Source of the DNA: Chloroflexota bacterium
Lineage (GTDB): Bacteria > Chloroflexota > Chloroflexia > JAMDCE01
DNA length: 11,417 nucleotides
Assembly: GCA_023489135.1 (NCBI GenBank)
Contig: JAMDCE010000015.1
Coordinates: 1 to 11,417, forward strand
Direction of reading: 5' to 3'
Within the stretch, counting starts at the first letter, position 1. Every line of letters begins with the position of its first letter. The translations under genes and the position numbers were made by a program. Below, one piece after another: positions 6,504 to 11,417 of the stretch. Under the pieces are notes generated by a model that ran no database searches, was not told the origin of the DNA, and worked only from the letters and a program-made list of their open reading frames with translations.

Positions 6504-6504
6504 T

Positions 6505-7506
6505 TCAGCACTTCCATCCATAGTAGTCCAGGCTCATCGCGCGACGGACGGAGGCAAGTGTCTGGCAGGCGATCGCCCCGGCTCTCTCGCTGCCCTTGGC
6601 TAATATGTCTTCGACTAATCCTGGCCGGCCGGCAAACTGCCGTCGGCGTTCCCTTATGGGCTCCAGGAACTCGTTCAGCGCCCGGGCCAGACTCCGCTTC
6701 ACCTCCACGTCGCCCACCGTACCGGCCCGGTAGCGACTTTTGAGGGACTCCACTTCGGCCTTATCCTTGTTAAAGAGATCGTGGTAGATGAATACCGGGT
6801 TCCCCTCCACGTGGCCCGGAATGTCGGCGCGGATCCTGGTTGGGTCCGTATACATCGACATCACTTTCTTGGCCACCTCGTCCGGGGAATCCGAGAGATA
6901 GATGGCATTGCCGAGGCTCTTGCTCATTTTCGTATGGCCGTCGATCCCAACCAGGACCGGCGTTTCGCTTACCACGGCCTCCGGCTCGGGCAAAACCGGC
7001 CCGAAAAGCTGGTTGAACCGGCGGGCGATCTCTCGCGTGACCTCGATGTGTGAAAGCTGGTCCCTACCCACGGGAACAGCTTCGGCCTTGACCATCAGGA
7101 TGTCTGCCGCCTGAAGCACCGGGTAGCCCAGCAGGCCATACGAAGGGTTCCCCAGCCGCAGATCGCGCACCACGTCCTTTAACGTAGGCACTCTTTCCAG
7201 GCGGGGCACGGTGACTAACATCGAGAAGAGGAGATGAAGCTCGGGTACCTGTGGAATGAGAGACTGCAGGTAGATCGTGCTCCTGGCCGGGTCGATGCCC
7301 ACGCTGAGGTAGTCGAGGACCACGTCCCGGACGTTATCGCGAGTCTGGTCAAGGTTCTCCAGTCGGGTGGTGAGTATGTGGAAATCGGCGACCACAAAGA
7401 AGCACTCGTACTCACCTTGAAGTCGCACCCTGTTCTGCAGAGATCCTACCAGGTGCCCCAGATGCAGCTTCCCGGTCGGCCTATCGCCGGTCAACAACCT
7501 TTTCAT
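6505..7506 (-). CDS. trpS: Tryptophanyl-tRNA synthetase
   Basis: The 333-residue class I synthetase charges tRNA-Trp in the cytoplasm. It carries the HIGH-type signature LHLGH (His15, Gly17, His18) in PTGKLHLGHLVGSLQ, the tryptophan-site region with QAADILM (132-138) and VPVGRDQLSHIEVTREIARRFN (144-165), and the KMSKS loop at 193-197. Length is typical. The TGDRPTGKLHLGH N-terminus differs from the B. subtilis/E. coli form (PSGxxTxGN) and belongs to the second TrpRS branch found in several bacteria. Members of that branch include auxiliary or antibiotic-insensitive enzymes, but here it may be the only copy. ATG 7506 is the first suitable codon; its ribosome binding site is weak, consistent with translation following the small upstream gene, which ends 17 bases before. 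No T-box leader is present. Confidence 0.95.
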   Translation of the reverse strand: MKRLLTGDRPTGKLHLGHLVGSLQNRVRLQGEYECFFVVADFHILTTRLENLDQTRDNVRDVVLDYLSVGIDPARSTIYLQSLIPQVPELHLLFSMLVTVPRLERVPTLKDVVRDLRLGNPSYGLLGYPVLQAADILMVKAEAVPVGRDQLSHIEVTREIARRFNQLFGPVLPEPEAVVSETPVLVGIDGHTKMSKSLGNAIYLSDSPDEVAKKVMSMYTDPTRIRADIPGHVEGNPVFIYHDLFNKDKAEVESLKSRYRAGTVGDVEVKRSLARALNEFLEPIRERRRQFAGRPGLVEDILAKGSERAGAIACQTLASVRRAMSLDYYGWKC

Positions 7507-7523
7507 CTGGATTCGCCCGGATA

Positions 7524-7718
7524 CTATCTGATCGGCTCCTCCGGGTGCTGGTTCTGGGTGTAGGTTTCGCAGTCGGCGTGGCGTCCTTGTGGGTCCATGT
7601 GTCGGCCCACGTCGACGTGCGGGGCCACGCATCGACGGGCGTCATTGTAAGCGCAGTCGGCCGCTGAGCAGAAAGTTACCCGACCCATATCATTGCCTTC
7701 GGCTCTCGGTTGTTGCAC
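7524..7718 (-). CDS. Small DUF1540-like four-cysteine protein
   Basis: The 64-residue product has Cys17-x4-Cys22-x-YN, Cys30-x-AP-x-VDV and Cys50-x-TY. This spacing matches DUF1540 proteins, small predicted zinc-binding domains of unknown function. GTG 7718 is chosen because GGAGGTGATC, the full complement of the 16S rRNA 3' end, lies eight bases upstream. An ATG at 7688 with GAAGG upstream would give a 54-residue form starting just before the domain (MGRVTFC). It is on the same strand as trpS, which begins 17 bases after its stop, so the two likely share a transcript. The length is too short for a confident functional statement; the Cys pattern is the main support. Confidence 0.75.
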   Translation of the reverse strand: MQQPRAEGNDMGRVTFCSAADCAYNDARRCVAPHVDVGRHMDPQGRHADCETYTQNQHPEEPIR

Positions 7719-7735
7719 AGGGATCACCTCCAAGA
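7709..7735 (-). promoter_or_regulatory. Unusually strong Shine-Dalgarno for the DUF1540-like gene
   Basis: GGAGGTGATC on the minus strand is a ten-base perfect match to the anti-Shine-Dalgarno end of 16S rRNA. It is placed eight bases (from GGAGG) before GTG 7718, and supports this start over ATG 7688. Confidence 0.65.
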
Positions 7736-7825
7736 GAAGCTGGATGCTCTATCCATAATGCAAGTTGCGTGCCAGGGGCACGAGGAAGTAGAACTCGCAA
7801 GCCGTGCGCCAGGAAGGGTGTTTGT

Positions 7826-7853
7826 TTGTGCTGGGGAAAGGATATGCTATAAT
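7826..7853 (+). promoter_or_regulatory. ftsH promoter with extended -10
   Basis: TTGTGC (7826-7831), a 16-base spacer and TATAAT (7848-7853) preceded by TGC form an extended -10 sigma-70-type promoter. Transcription would start near 7860 and give a leader of about 40 bases to ATG 7901. A small perfect hairpin (CGTGCC-AGG-GGCACG, 7768-7782) lies further back in the divergent region toward the trpS side. Confidence 0.7.
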
Positions 7854-7900
7854 TCCTCCGCAGCTTTTGCTTCTCTACTGCCAGCGCAGTTGGAGGGAGG

Positions 7901-9682
7901 ATGATTGTGAGGTTGTTAATACGCTATAAAGCTATAGTTGCGCTGAGCATAGTCGTGCTGCTCGTTCTTGTGTCTGCCGGGATGTTCCTTTTCTTCCCGA
8001 CTCAAGAGACCCCGACCGTGCCGATAAGCGAGGTTTTGAATAGGGCGGAACGTGGTGAGATCGCCAAAGCGACTATCACCGGCAACGTCGTCGTCGTTAC
8101 CGATCAAAGCAACCAGGTATTCAAAACGACCAAAGAGACCGAATCGCCGGTGGCCGAAACACTCCGCAAGGGTGGAGCCGAGGTGACCGTTACCGATCAG
8201 CAGGCAAGCGGATCGCTGGCCCCTATGCTGGCTATTGTGCCTTTGCTGGGGATAATCGGCCTCATCTGGTTCGTCAGCAGGCGCTCCGGCATACAGAACC
8301 AGGCCTTTTCTTTCGGCCAGAGTCGCGCCAGAATGAGCATGGATGCCTGTACCGGCGTATGTTTCTCCGACGTGGCGGGGGTCGAGGAAGCCAAGACCGA
8401 GCTTGCCGAGATAGTTCATTTCCTGAAGCATCCGGAGATCTTCCATGCCATTGGGGCTCGGGTGCCCAAGGGAGTCCTGCTGGTCGGTCCTCCGGGCACC
8501 GGCAAGACCTTGATCGCCAAAGCCGTGGCGGGCGAAGCCAGCGTCCCGTTCTTCAGCATCAGCGGCTCCGAGTTCGTGGAGATGTTCGTGGGTGTAGGCG
8601 CTTCGCGAGTGCGGGACCTGTTCCGCCAGGCCAAGAAGCACGCGCCTTGCATCATCTTCATCGACGAGATCGACGCGGTGGGGAGGCAACGTGGCGTTGC
8701 CTTCAGTGGTTCCAACGAGGAGCGCGAGCATACCCTCAACCAGTTGCTGGTGGAGATGGACGGCTTCGATTCGGACACGGGCATCGTCATAATCGGGGCT
8801 ACCAACCGTCCCGACGTACTGGATAAGGCTCTGCTACGTCCCGGACGGTTCGATCGACAGGTGATGCTGGATTCCCCCGATATGGCGGGTCGCAAAGGGA
8901 TCCTGGAGGTTCACGCTCGGGGCAAGCCCCTGGCCGAGGACGTTGAACTCGAAGTGGTGGCTCAGCAAACGGCCGGATTCTCCGGCGCGGACCTGGCCAA
9001 TTTACTTAACGAGGCTGCCATACTGGCTGCCCGTTCCAACAAAGAAGTTATCGGCCAGATCGAGCTCGAGGAATCCATCCTCCGAGTTGTAGCGGGACCC
9101 GAGCGCAAGAGCCGGATCATAAGCGAGCAGGAAAGAACGATAACGGCCTACCACGAAGTGGGCCACGCCCTGGTCATGAAACTGATGCCTCACGCGGATC
9201 CCGTACACAAGGTCTCCATAATATCGCGCGGGCAGGCGTTGGGGCTGACCGTCCAGCGGCCGAAAGAGGACCGCTACATGATGTCGAAATCACAGTTGAT
9301 TGCCCGTATGGCGGGAGCTATGGGCGGACGCGTCGCCGAGGAGATCATTTTCGAGGAGATAACAACCGGGGCGCGGCAGGACATAGACTACGTCACCGAC
9401 ATAGCCCGACGAATGGTGTGCGAGTTCGGCATGAGCGACCTGGGCGCCGTTTCCTTCCGCCGCAAGGACGACGGGTCGGGTGGCGACACCTGGAGCGACG
9501 TGTTCTCTTCCAGGATCGACCAGGCCGTAATTGCCTTTGTCGAGCAGGCCTACACTGCCGCCTACCAGATATTGTCGGATAACAAGGACAAGCTCATCGC
9601 AATTTCCGAGCACCTGAAGAAGGTGGAGACCATAGACGACGCCACGCTCGATAGGTTCCTCGACCTGGCTCCGGTGGCGTAG
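7901..9682 (+). CDS. ftsH: ATP-dependent membrane zinc metalloprotease FtsH
   Basis: The 593-residue protein extracts and degrades membrane and unstable cytoplasmic proteins as a hexamer. In order: TM1 at about 10-32, an external domain at 33-107, TM2 at 108-125, the AAA module with Walker A GPPGTGKT (196-203), pore loop FVG (229-231), Walker B IIFIDEID (251-258) and the second region of homology ending RPGRFDR (313-319). The zinc protease domain follows with HEVGH (418-422) and the third ligand Asp494 in TTGARQD. All catalytic residues are present. The C-terminus stops soon after the protease helices, without the long polar tail of many FtsH proteins. Cys150 and Cys154 sit just ahead of FSDVAG, an uncommon spot. 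GGAGGGAGG directly precedes ATG 7901; GTG 7907 would suit that site nearly as well. Monocistronic. Confidence 0.96.
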   Translation: MIVRLLIRYKAIVALSIVVLLVLVSAGMFLFFPTQETPTVPISEVLNRAERGEIAKATITGNVVVVTDQSNQVFKTTKETESPVAETLRKGGAEVTVTDQQASGSLAPMLAIVPLLGIIGLIWFVSRRSGIQNQAFSFGQSRARMSMDACTGVCFSDVAGVEEAKTELAEIVHFLKHPEIFHAIGARVPKGVLLVGPPGTGKTLIAKAVAGEASVPFFSISGSEFVEMFVGVGASRVRDLFRQAKKHAPCIIFIDEIDAVGRQRGVAFSGSNEEREHTLNQLLVEMDGFDSDTGIVIIGATNRPDVLDKALLRPGRFDRQVMLDSPDMAGRKGILEVHARGKPLAEDVELEVVAQQTAGFSGADLANLLNEAAILAARSNKEVIGQIELEESILRVVAGPERKSRIISEQERTITAYHEVGHALVMKLMPHADPVHKVSIISRGQALGLTVQRPKEDRYMMSKSQLIARMAGAMGGRVAEEIIFEEITTGARQDIDYVTDIARRMVCEFGMSDLGAVSFRRKDDGSGGDTWSDVFSSRIDQAVIAFVEQAYTAAYQILSDNKDKLIAISEHLKKVETIDDATLDRFLDLAPVA

Positions 9683-9702
9683 CGTTTGCGTCAGAAGGAA
9701 AA

Positions 9703-9732
9703 CCAGAGCAACTACAGCAGGTTGCACTCTGG
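9703..9732 (+). terminator. Hairpin downstream of ftsH, possible terminator
   Basis: CCAGAG and CAAC (9703-9712) pair with GTTG (9721-9724) and CTCTGG (9727-9732), with a CA bulge and an eight-base loop. It begins 20 bases after the ftsH stop. No T-run follows, so the terminator role is only suggested by position. Confidence 0.35.
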
Positions 9733-9775
9733 GGCGCGCACGCTAATTCTAGAGAACCGAATAGGCCAAACTTAG

Positions 9776-9866
9776 AAGCATTCGCCCCGCAATTTGCCAG
9801 AGACCGTGATCTCCAGATGGAACTCCCTGGTGGCACTCCGGTTGCTCAAGGGCGAATGCTTCGCCC
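9776..9866. repeat. MITE-like element with GGGCGAATGCTT ends
   Basis: AAGCATTCGCCC (9776-9787) and GGGCGAATGCTT (9850-9861) are perfect 12-bp inverted repeats, 62 bases apart. The right end continues into its own hairpin GGGCGAA-TGC-TTCGCCC (9850-9866). The interior is non-coding. Short GGGCGAA/TTCGCCC palindromes of this kind are familiar to me as dispersed repeats in various bacterial genomes, so a nonautonomous element is likely. No target duplication was recognised. Confidence 0.6.
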
Positions 9867-9896
9867 CTACCTCAGGATCGACGCCAACTGCTAGGC

Positions 9897-10211
9897 CTAC
9901 TGCACCTCTCCGCACAGCCACTTGGAGTACTTCTCTTCCACGTGTCCGACCGGAATGGAGAAAATCGCCGGTACCGAGTAGCTGTGCAGCTGAAGCACCG
10001 CTTGCTTGACCTTCTCGAAGTTGGCATCGATCGTCTTTGCGATCAGGACGGCCTCCGCGTCTTCGACTATCTTCCCTTCCCACCAATAGGCGGACTGGAT
10101 TGGAAACATATTGGTGCAAGCGGCCACACGCTGCTCCAGCAGGTGCCGGCTTATCTTCTTGGCTTCGTCTATGTTGGCGCAGACCACGTATGCGAGGATC
10201 ATTCGGCTCAC
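9897..10211 (-). CDS. cutA: CutA-family protein (periplasmic-type divalent cation tolerance)
   Basis: The 104-residue product matches CutA1, a very stable trimeric ferredoxin-fold protein of debated function, linked in E. coli to copper/divalent-metal tolerance. Features seen: AYVVCANIDEAKKISRHLLE near the start, VAACTNMFPIQSAYWWEGKI, the conserved VLIAKT strand and the C-terminal HSYSVPAIFSIPV and YSKWL. No signal peptide is present. Three starts are possible: ATG 10217 has GGGGAG touching it, ATG 10202 is 15 bases away, while GTG 10211 has the ideal six-base spacing and is preferred. The gene is downstream of a ferredoxin gene on the same strand by 139 bases, with a strong hairpin just before its ribosome binding site. 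Confidence 0.92.
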   Translation of the reverse strand: MSRMILAYVVCANIDEAKKISRHLLEQRVAACTNMFPIQSAYWWEGKIVEDAEAVLIAKTIDANFEKVKQAVLQLHSYSVPAIFSIPVGHVEEKYSKWLCGEVQ

Positions 10212-10230
10212 GAGCATCTCCCCATACGCC

Positions 10231-10263
10231 GCGAGGGGCTCAGTGTTCTACTGAGCCCCTCGC
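10231..10263. other. Perfect 14-bp hairpin in the cutA leader
   Basis: GCGAGGGGCTCAGT (10231-10244) and ACTGAGCCCCTCGC (10250-10263) pair perfectly around GTTCT. On the plus strand a T-rich stretch (TCTTTCCTGTTT) follows, so it could stop plus-strand transcription arriving from the ftsH side. On the minus strand it lies about a dozen bases upstream of the cutA ribosome binding site and has no T-run. Confidence 0.75.
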
Positions 10264-10299
10264 TCTTTCCTGTTTCCCAGCCAATGACAGATCGTTCGT

Positions 10300-10341
10300 T
10301 GCCCGATACGACGCGAGCAGTGCCCCGCCGGTGATCGGGCA
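10300..10341 (-). other. Inverted repeat after the small ferredoxin gene
   Basis: TGCCCGAT (10300-10307) and ATCGGGCA (10334-10341) are 8-bp inverted arms, ten bases past the ferredoxin stop on the minus strand. There is no T-run. It may be part of a 3' end structure of the ferredoxin mRNA. Confidence 0.3.
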
Positions 10342-10350
10342 GCTAACGGA

Positions 10351-10530
10351 TTAGTCGGCCATTGAGATCGAGCCGTGAGGGCACGCCGAGATGCAGGCCT
10401 CACAGTCGATGCACTCGTCGATGTTAGTCGCGGTGCACTTGCCGTTTAGCAGCTCGATGACCGACACCGGGCATACGTCGACGCAATCCCCTACACCCTG
10501 GCAAGTATTGGCATCGATGACGATAGGCAT
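10351..10530 (-). CDS. Small bacterial ferredoxin, probably [3Fe-4S][4Fe-4S] type
   Basis: This 59-residue ferredoxin carries low-potential electrons in the cytoplasm. The second motif is complete: Cys40-x2-Cys43-x2-Cys46-x3-Cys50-Pro. The first motif lacks its second ligand: Cys10-x2-Val13-x2-Cys16-x3-Cys20-Pro. In two-cluster ferredoxins Cys10, Cys16 and Cys50 would then hold a [3Fe-4S] cluster, and Cys40, Cys43, Cys46 and Cys20 a [4Fe-4S] cluster. Cys32 is extra and outside both motifs. ATG 10530 has GGAGG (10539-10543) eight bases upstream; the open frame upstream of it is not coding. It has its own near-consensus promoter. Its partner enzyme is unknown, but the AOR-associated polyferredoxin begins about 300 bases away in the opposite direction. 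Confidence 0.92.
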   Translation of the reverse strand: MPIVIDANTCQGVGDCVDVCPVSVIELLNGKCTATNIDECIDCEACISACPHGSISMAD

Positions 10531-10561
10531 CCCACAAACCTCCGCACAATTGATTGCTTCC

Positions 10562-10589
10562 ATCATACTGGAGCTGTAGCACTTGTCAA
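10562..10589 (-). promoter_or_regulatory. Ferredoxin promoter, near-consensus
   Basis: On the minus strand TTGACA (10584-10589), 16 bases, then TATGAT (10562-10567). Start of transcription is expected near 10555, about 25 bases ahead of ATG 10530. It is the best promoter in the window and suggests high basal expression. Confidence 0.8.
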
Positions 10590-10677
10590 GATAACCGAAA
10601 TGAGAAATTATTGCAAGTATGGTATGAAAGACCGAGGGGCAAGTTATTGACAGACCTGCCTCCTTACGCTGAGTTCG

Positions 10678-10698
10678 CGCAAGCAAGAACTTGCTGCG
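10678..10698. promoter_or_regulatory. Inverted repeat upstream of the polyferredoxin promoter
   Basis: CGC-A-AGCAAG (10678-10687) mirrors CTTGCT-GCG (10690-10698) with a one-base bulge and an AA centre. It ends 23 bases before the -35 box at 10722 and could be an activator or repressor site. Confidence 0.35.
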
Positions 10699-10721
10699 GT
10701 AAGTTCGTCTCCCGCGATTGG

Positions 10722-10750
10722 TTGCAAACACCGTTGATATGTCGGATAAT
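10722..10750 (+). promoter_or_regulatory. Candidate promoter of the polyferredoxin-AOR operon
   Basis: TTGCAA (10722-10727), a 17-base spacer and GATAAT (10745-10750). Transcription would start near 10757, leaving a leader of about 80 bases in which CGCTAA (10769-10774) and TTAGCG (10789-10794) can form a weak hairpin. Confidence 0.5.
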
Positions 10751-10838
10751 GCATAGGCGTTATTACCTCGCTAAATGGCTAGTCTGACTTAGCGGCGAAT
10801 CAGGGAACGGCAATAATCGAGCTTCAGGAGGGTCGGGG

Positions 10839-11387
10839 ATGATATCCGGCAAGGGGGCGGACTCTGACAATACCGGGGTTCCCGTACTGGGCGGACGCGA
10901 GGCAGAACCTCGAAGAGTGCATATCGGCCACATGATCGTGAATTCGTCGGTTTGCTCAGGCTGCCGTGCCTGTGAGGTTATCTGCAGCTTCGCTCACGAG
11001 GGCGTTTTCAACCCGGCGTTGTCCAGGGTGCAGATAAGCAAGGATGAGCCGGCAGGCAAGGATGAGCCGTTGGTATGTCGGCAATGTGGAAATGCCCGCT
11101 GCGTGCAGATATGCCCCAAGAAGGCCCTCAGTCGCCATCCTATTAACAAGGCAGTGGTGGTGGACGTGTCATCCTGTGATGGCTGCGGCTTGTGCGCCGA
11201 GGCGTGCCCATTCGGAGTCGTGAGGATGCATTCTGAAACGAGGGTTCCTCTGCTCTGTGATCTCTGTGGTGGAGAGCCTCGGTGTGTTCCACGCTGCGTC
11301 ACCGGGGCTTTGTGGTACGGGGAAGCCCGTGGGCGGCCGCCGCGAAAGGGTATCGGCCCGCAGAGAAGGGAGCCGGCTAATGTCTAA
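10839..11387 (+). CDS. Four-cluster polyferredoxin subunit (HycB/AorA type)
   Basis: The 182-residue protein holds 16 cluster cysteines in four groups: Cys39/42/45/49, Cys80/83/88/92, Cys113/116/119/123 and Cys140/143/149/153. This is the four [4Fe-4S] pattern of DmsB/HycB-like electron-transfer subunits, including the small subunit of tungsten aldehyde oxidoreductases. About 31 residues without motif precede the first cluster. ATG 10839 is supported by AGGAGGG (10826-10832) at six bases; Met32 would be the core-only start. The C-terminus is basic and proline-rich. The stop overlaps the ATG of the next gene by eight bases, implying translational coupling and a complex with that product. It has no signal peptide, so it should act in the cytoplasm. 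Confidence 0.92.
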   Translation: MISGKGADSDNTGVPVLGGREAEPRRVHIGHMIVNSSVCSGCRACEVICSFAHEGVFNPALSRVQISKDEPAGKDEPLVCRQCGNARCVQICPKKALSRHPINKAVVVDVSSCDGCGLCAEACPFGVVRMHSETRVPLLCDLCGGEPRCVPRCVTGALWYGEARGRPPRKGIGPQRREPANV

Positions 11388-11417
11388 GTTGCACGGGTAC
11401 GCAGGCAAGATACTGCG
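11380..11417 (+). CDS. Start of a probable aldehyde:ferredoxin oxidoreductase (truncated by window)
   Basis: Only twelve full codons are visible: MSKLHGYAGKIL followed by a partial Arg codon. The GYAGKILR opening is typical of the tungsten/molybdenum aldehyde:ferredoxin oxidoreductase family. GGGAG lies seven bases before the ATG. The overlap (ATGTCTAA) with the polyferredoxin stop and the nature of that neighbour support the call. The family converts aldehydes to carboxylates or the reverse with ferredoxin. The evidence is short, so the call remains provisional. Confidence 0.65.
   Translation, partial: MSKLHGYAGKIL

Noticed and set aside
7507..7830. T-box leader controlling trpS
   Set aside because: No AGGGTGGnACCGCG-like T-box sequence is present; the space is taken by the small Cys-protein gene.
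7916..8731. 271-codon minus-strand frame inside ftsH
   Set aside because: It is antisense to the AAA domain coding sequence and is composed of shadow residues.
1..11417. CRISPR arrays, transposases, phage genes or rRNA
   Set aside because: No regularly spaced direct repeats and no such coding regions were seen; repeats here are inverted and short.

Overview
The window holds ten complete protein-coding genes and two genes cut by its ends. It reads as a GC-rich, strictly anaerobic bacterium. The anaerobe call rests on a polyferredoxin followed by the first codons of an aldehyde:ferredoxin oxidoreductase (AOR)-like gene, a small ferredoxin, and a B12-dependent acyl-CoA mutase cluster. A Chloroflexota (Dehalococcoidia-like) origin is my guess from gene content and protein flavour; no marker here settles it.

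Left block (1-4147, minus strand) is a four-gene operon. In transcription order it has a crotonase-fold enzyme (3362-4147), a family III (CaiB/BaiF) CoA-transferase (2157-3350), the catalytic large subunit of a methylmalonyl-CoA-mutase-family enzyme (412-2070), and the separate B12-binding small subunit (1-189, truncated by the window edge). Mutase + CoA-transferase + decarboxylase-like crotonase recalls the E. coli Sbm (scpABC) cycle, but with a different CoA-transferase family. The mutase has changes at substrate-contact positions, so its substrate may not be methylmalonyl-CoA. A 24-bp-arm, almost loopless palindrome lies between the two mutase subunit genes. Upstream of the operon, three CCGAnTCGG palindromes overlap or flank a candidate promoter.

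Middle block: an 844-bp region without a convincing gene (4148-4991) contains the putative promoter/operator, two long inverted repeats (4585-4651 and 4839-4938) and a bidirectional-terminator-like hairpin (4709-4738). Then come a thiamine-binding YkoF/MTH1187-family protein (minus), a zinc-type CDF exporter (plus), and trpS (minus), which meets the CDF gene tail to tail one base apart. A small DUF1540-like Cys protein directly precedes trpS. ftsH (plus) diverges from the DUF1540-trpS pair and has a good extended -10 promoter.

Right block: a MITE-like inverted repeat follows ftsH. cutA (minus) has a strong hairpin just before its ribosome binding site. Next is a 59-residue ferredoxin (minus) with a near-consensus promoter and one missing cluster-I cysteine. 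Last, on the plus strand, is a 16-Cys, four-cluster polyferredoxin overlapping the start of the AOR-like gene. These would supply low-potential electron transfer, aldehyde/carboxylate redox chemistry and acyl-CoA rearrangement in an anaerobic acid-metabolising cell. All functional calls come from reading the sequence by eye; no database search was run.
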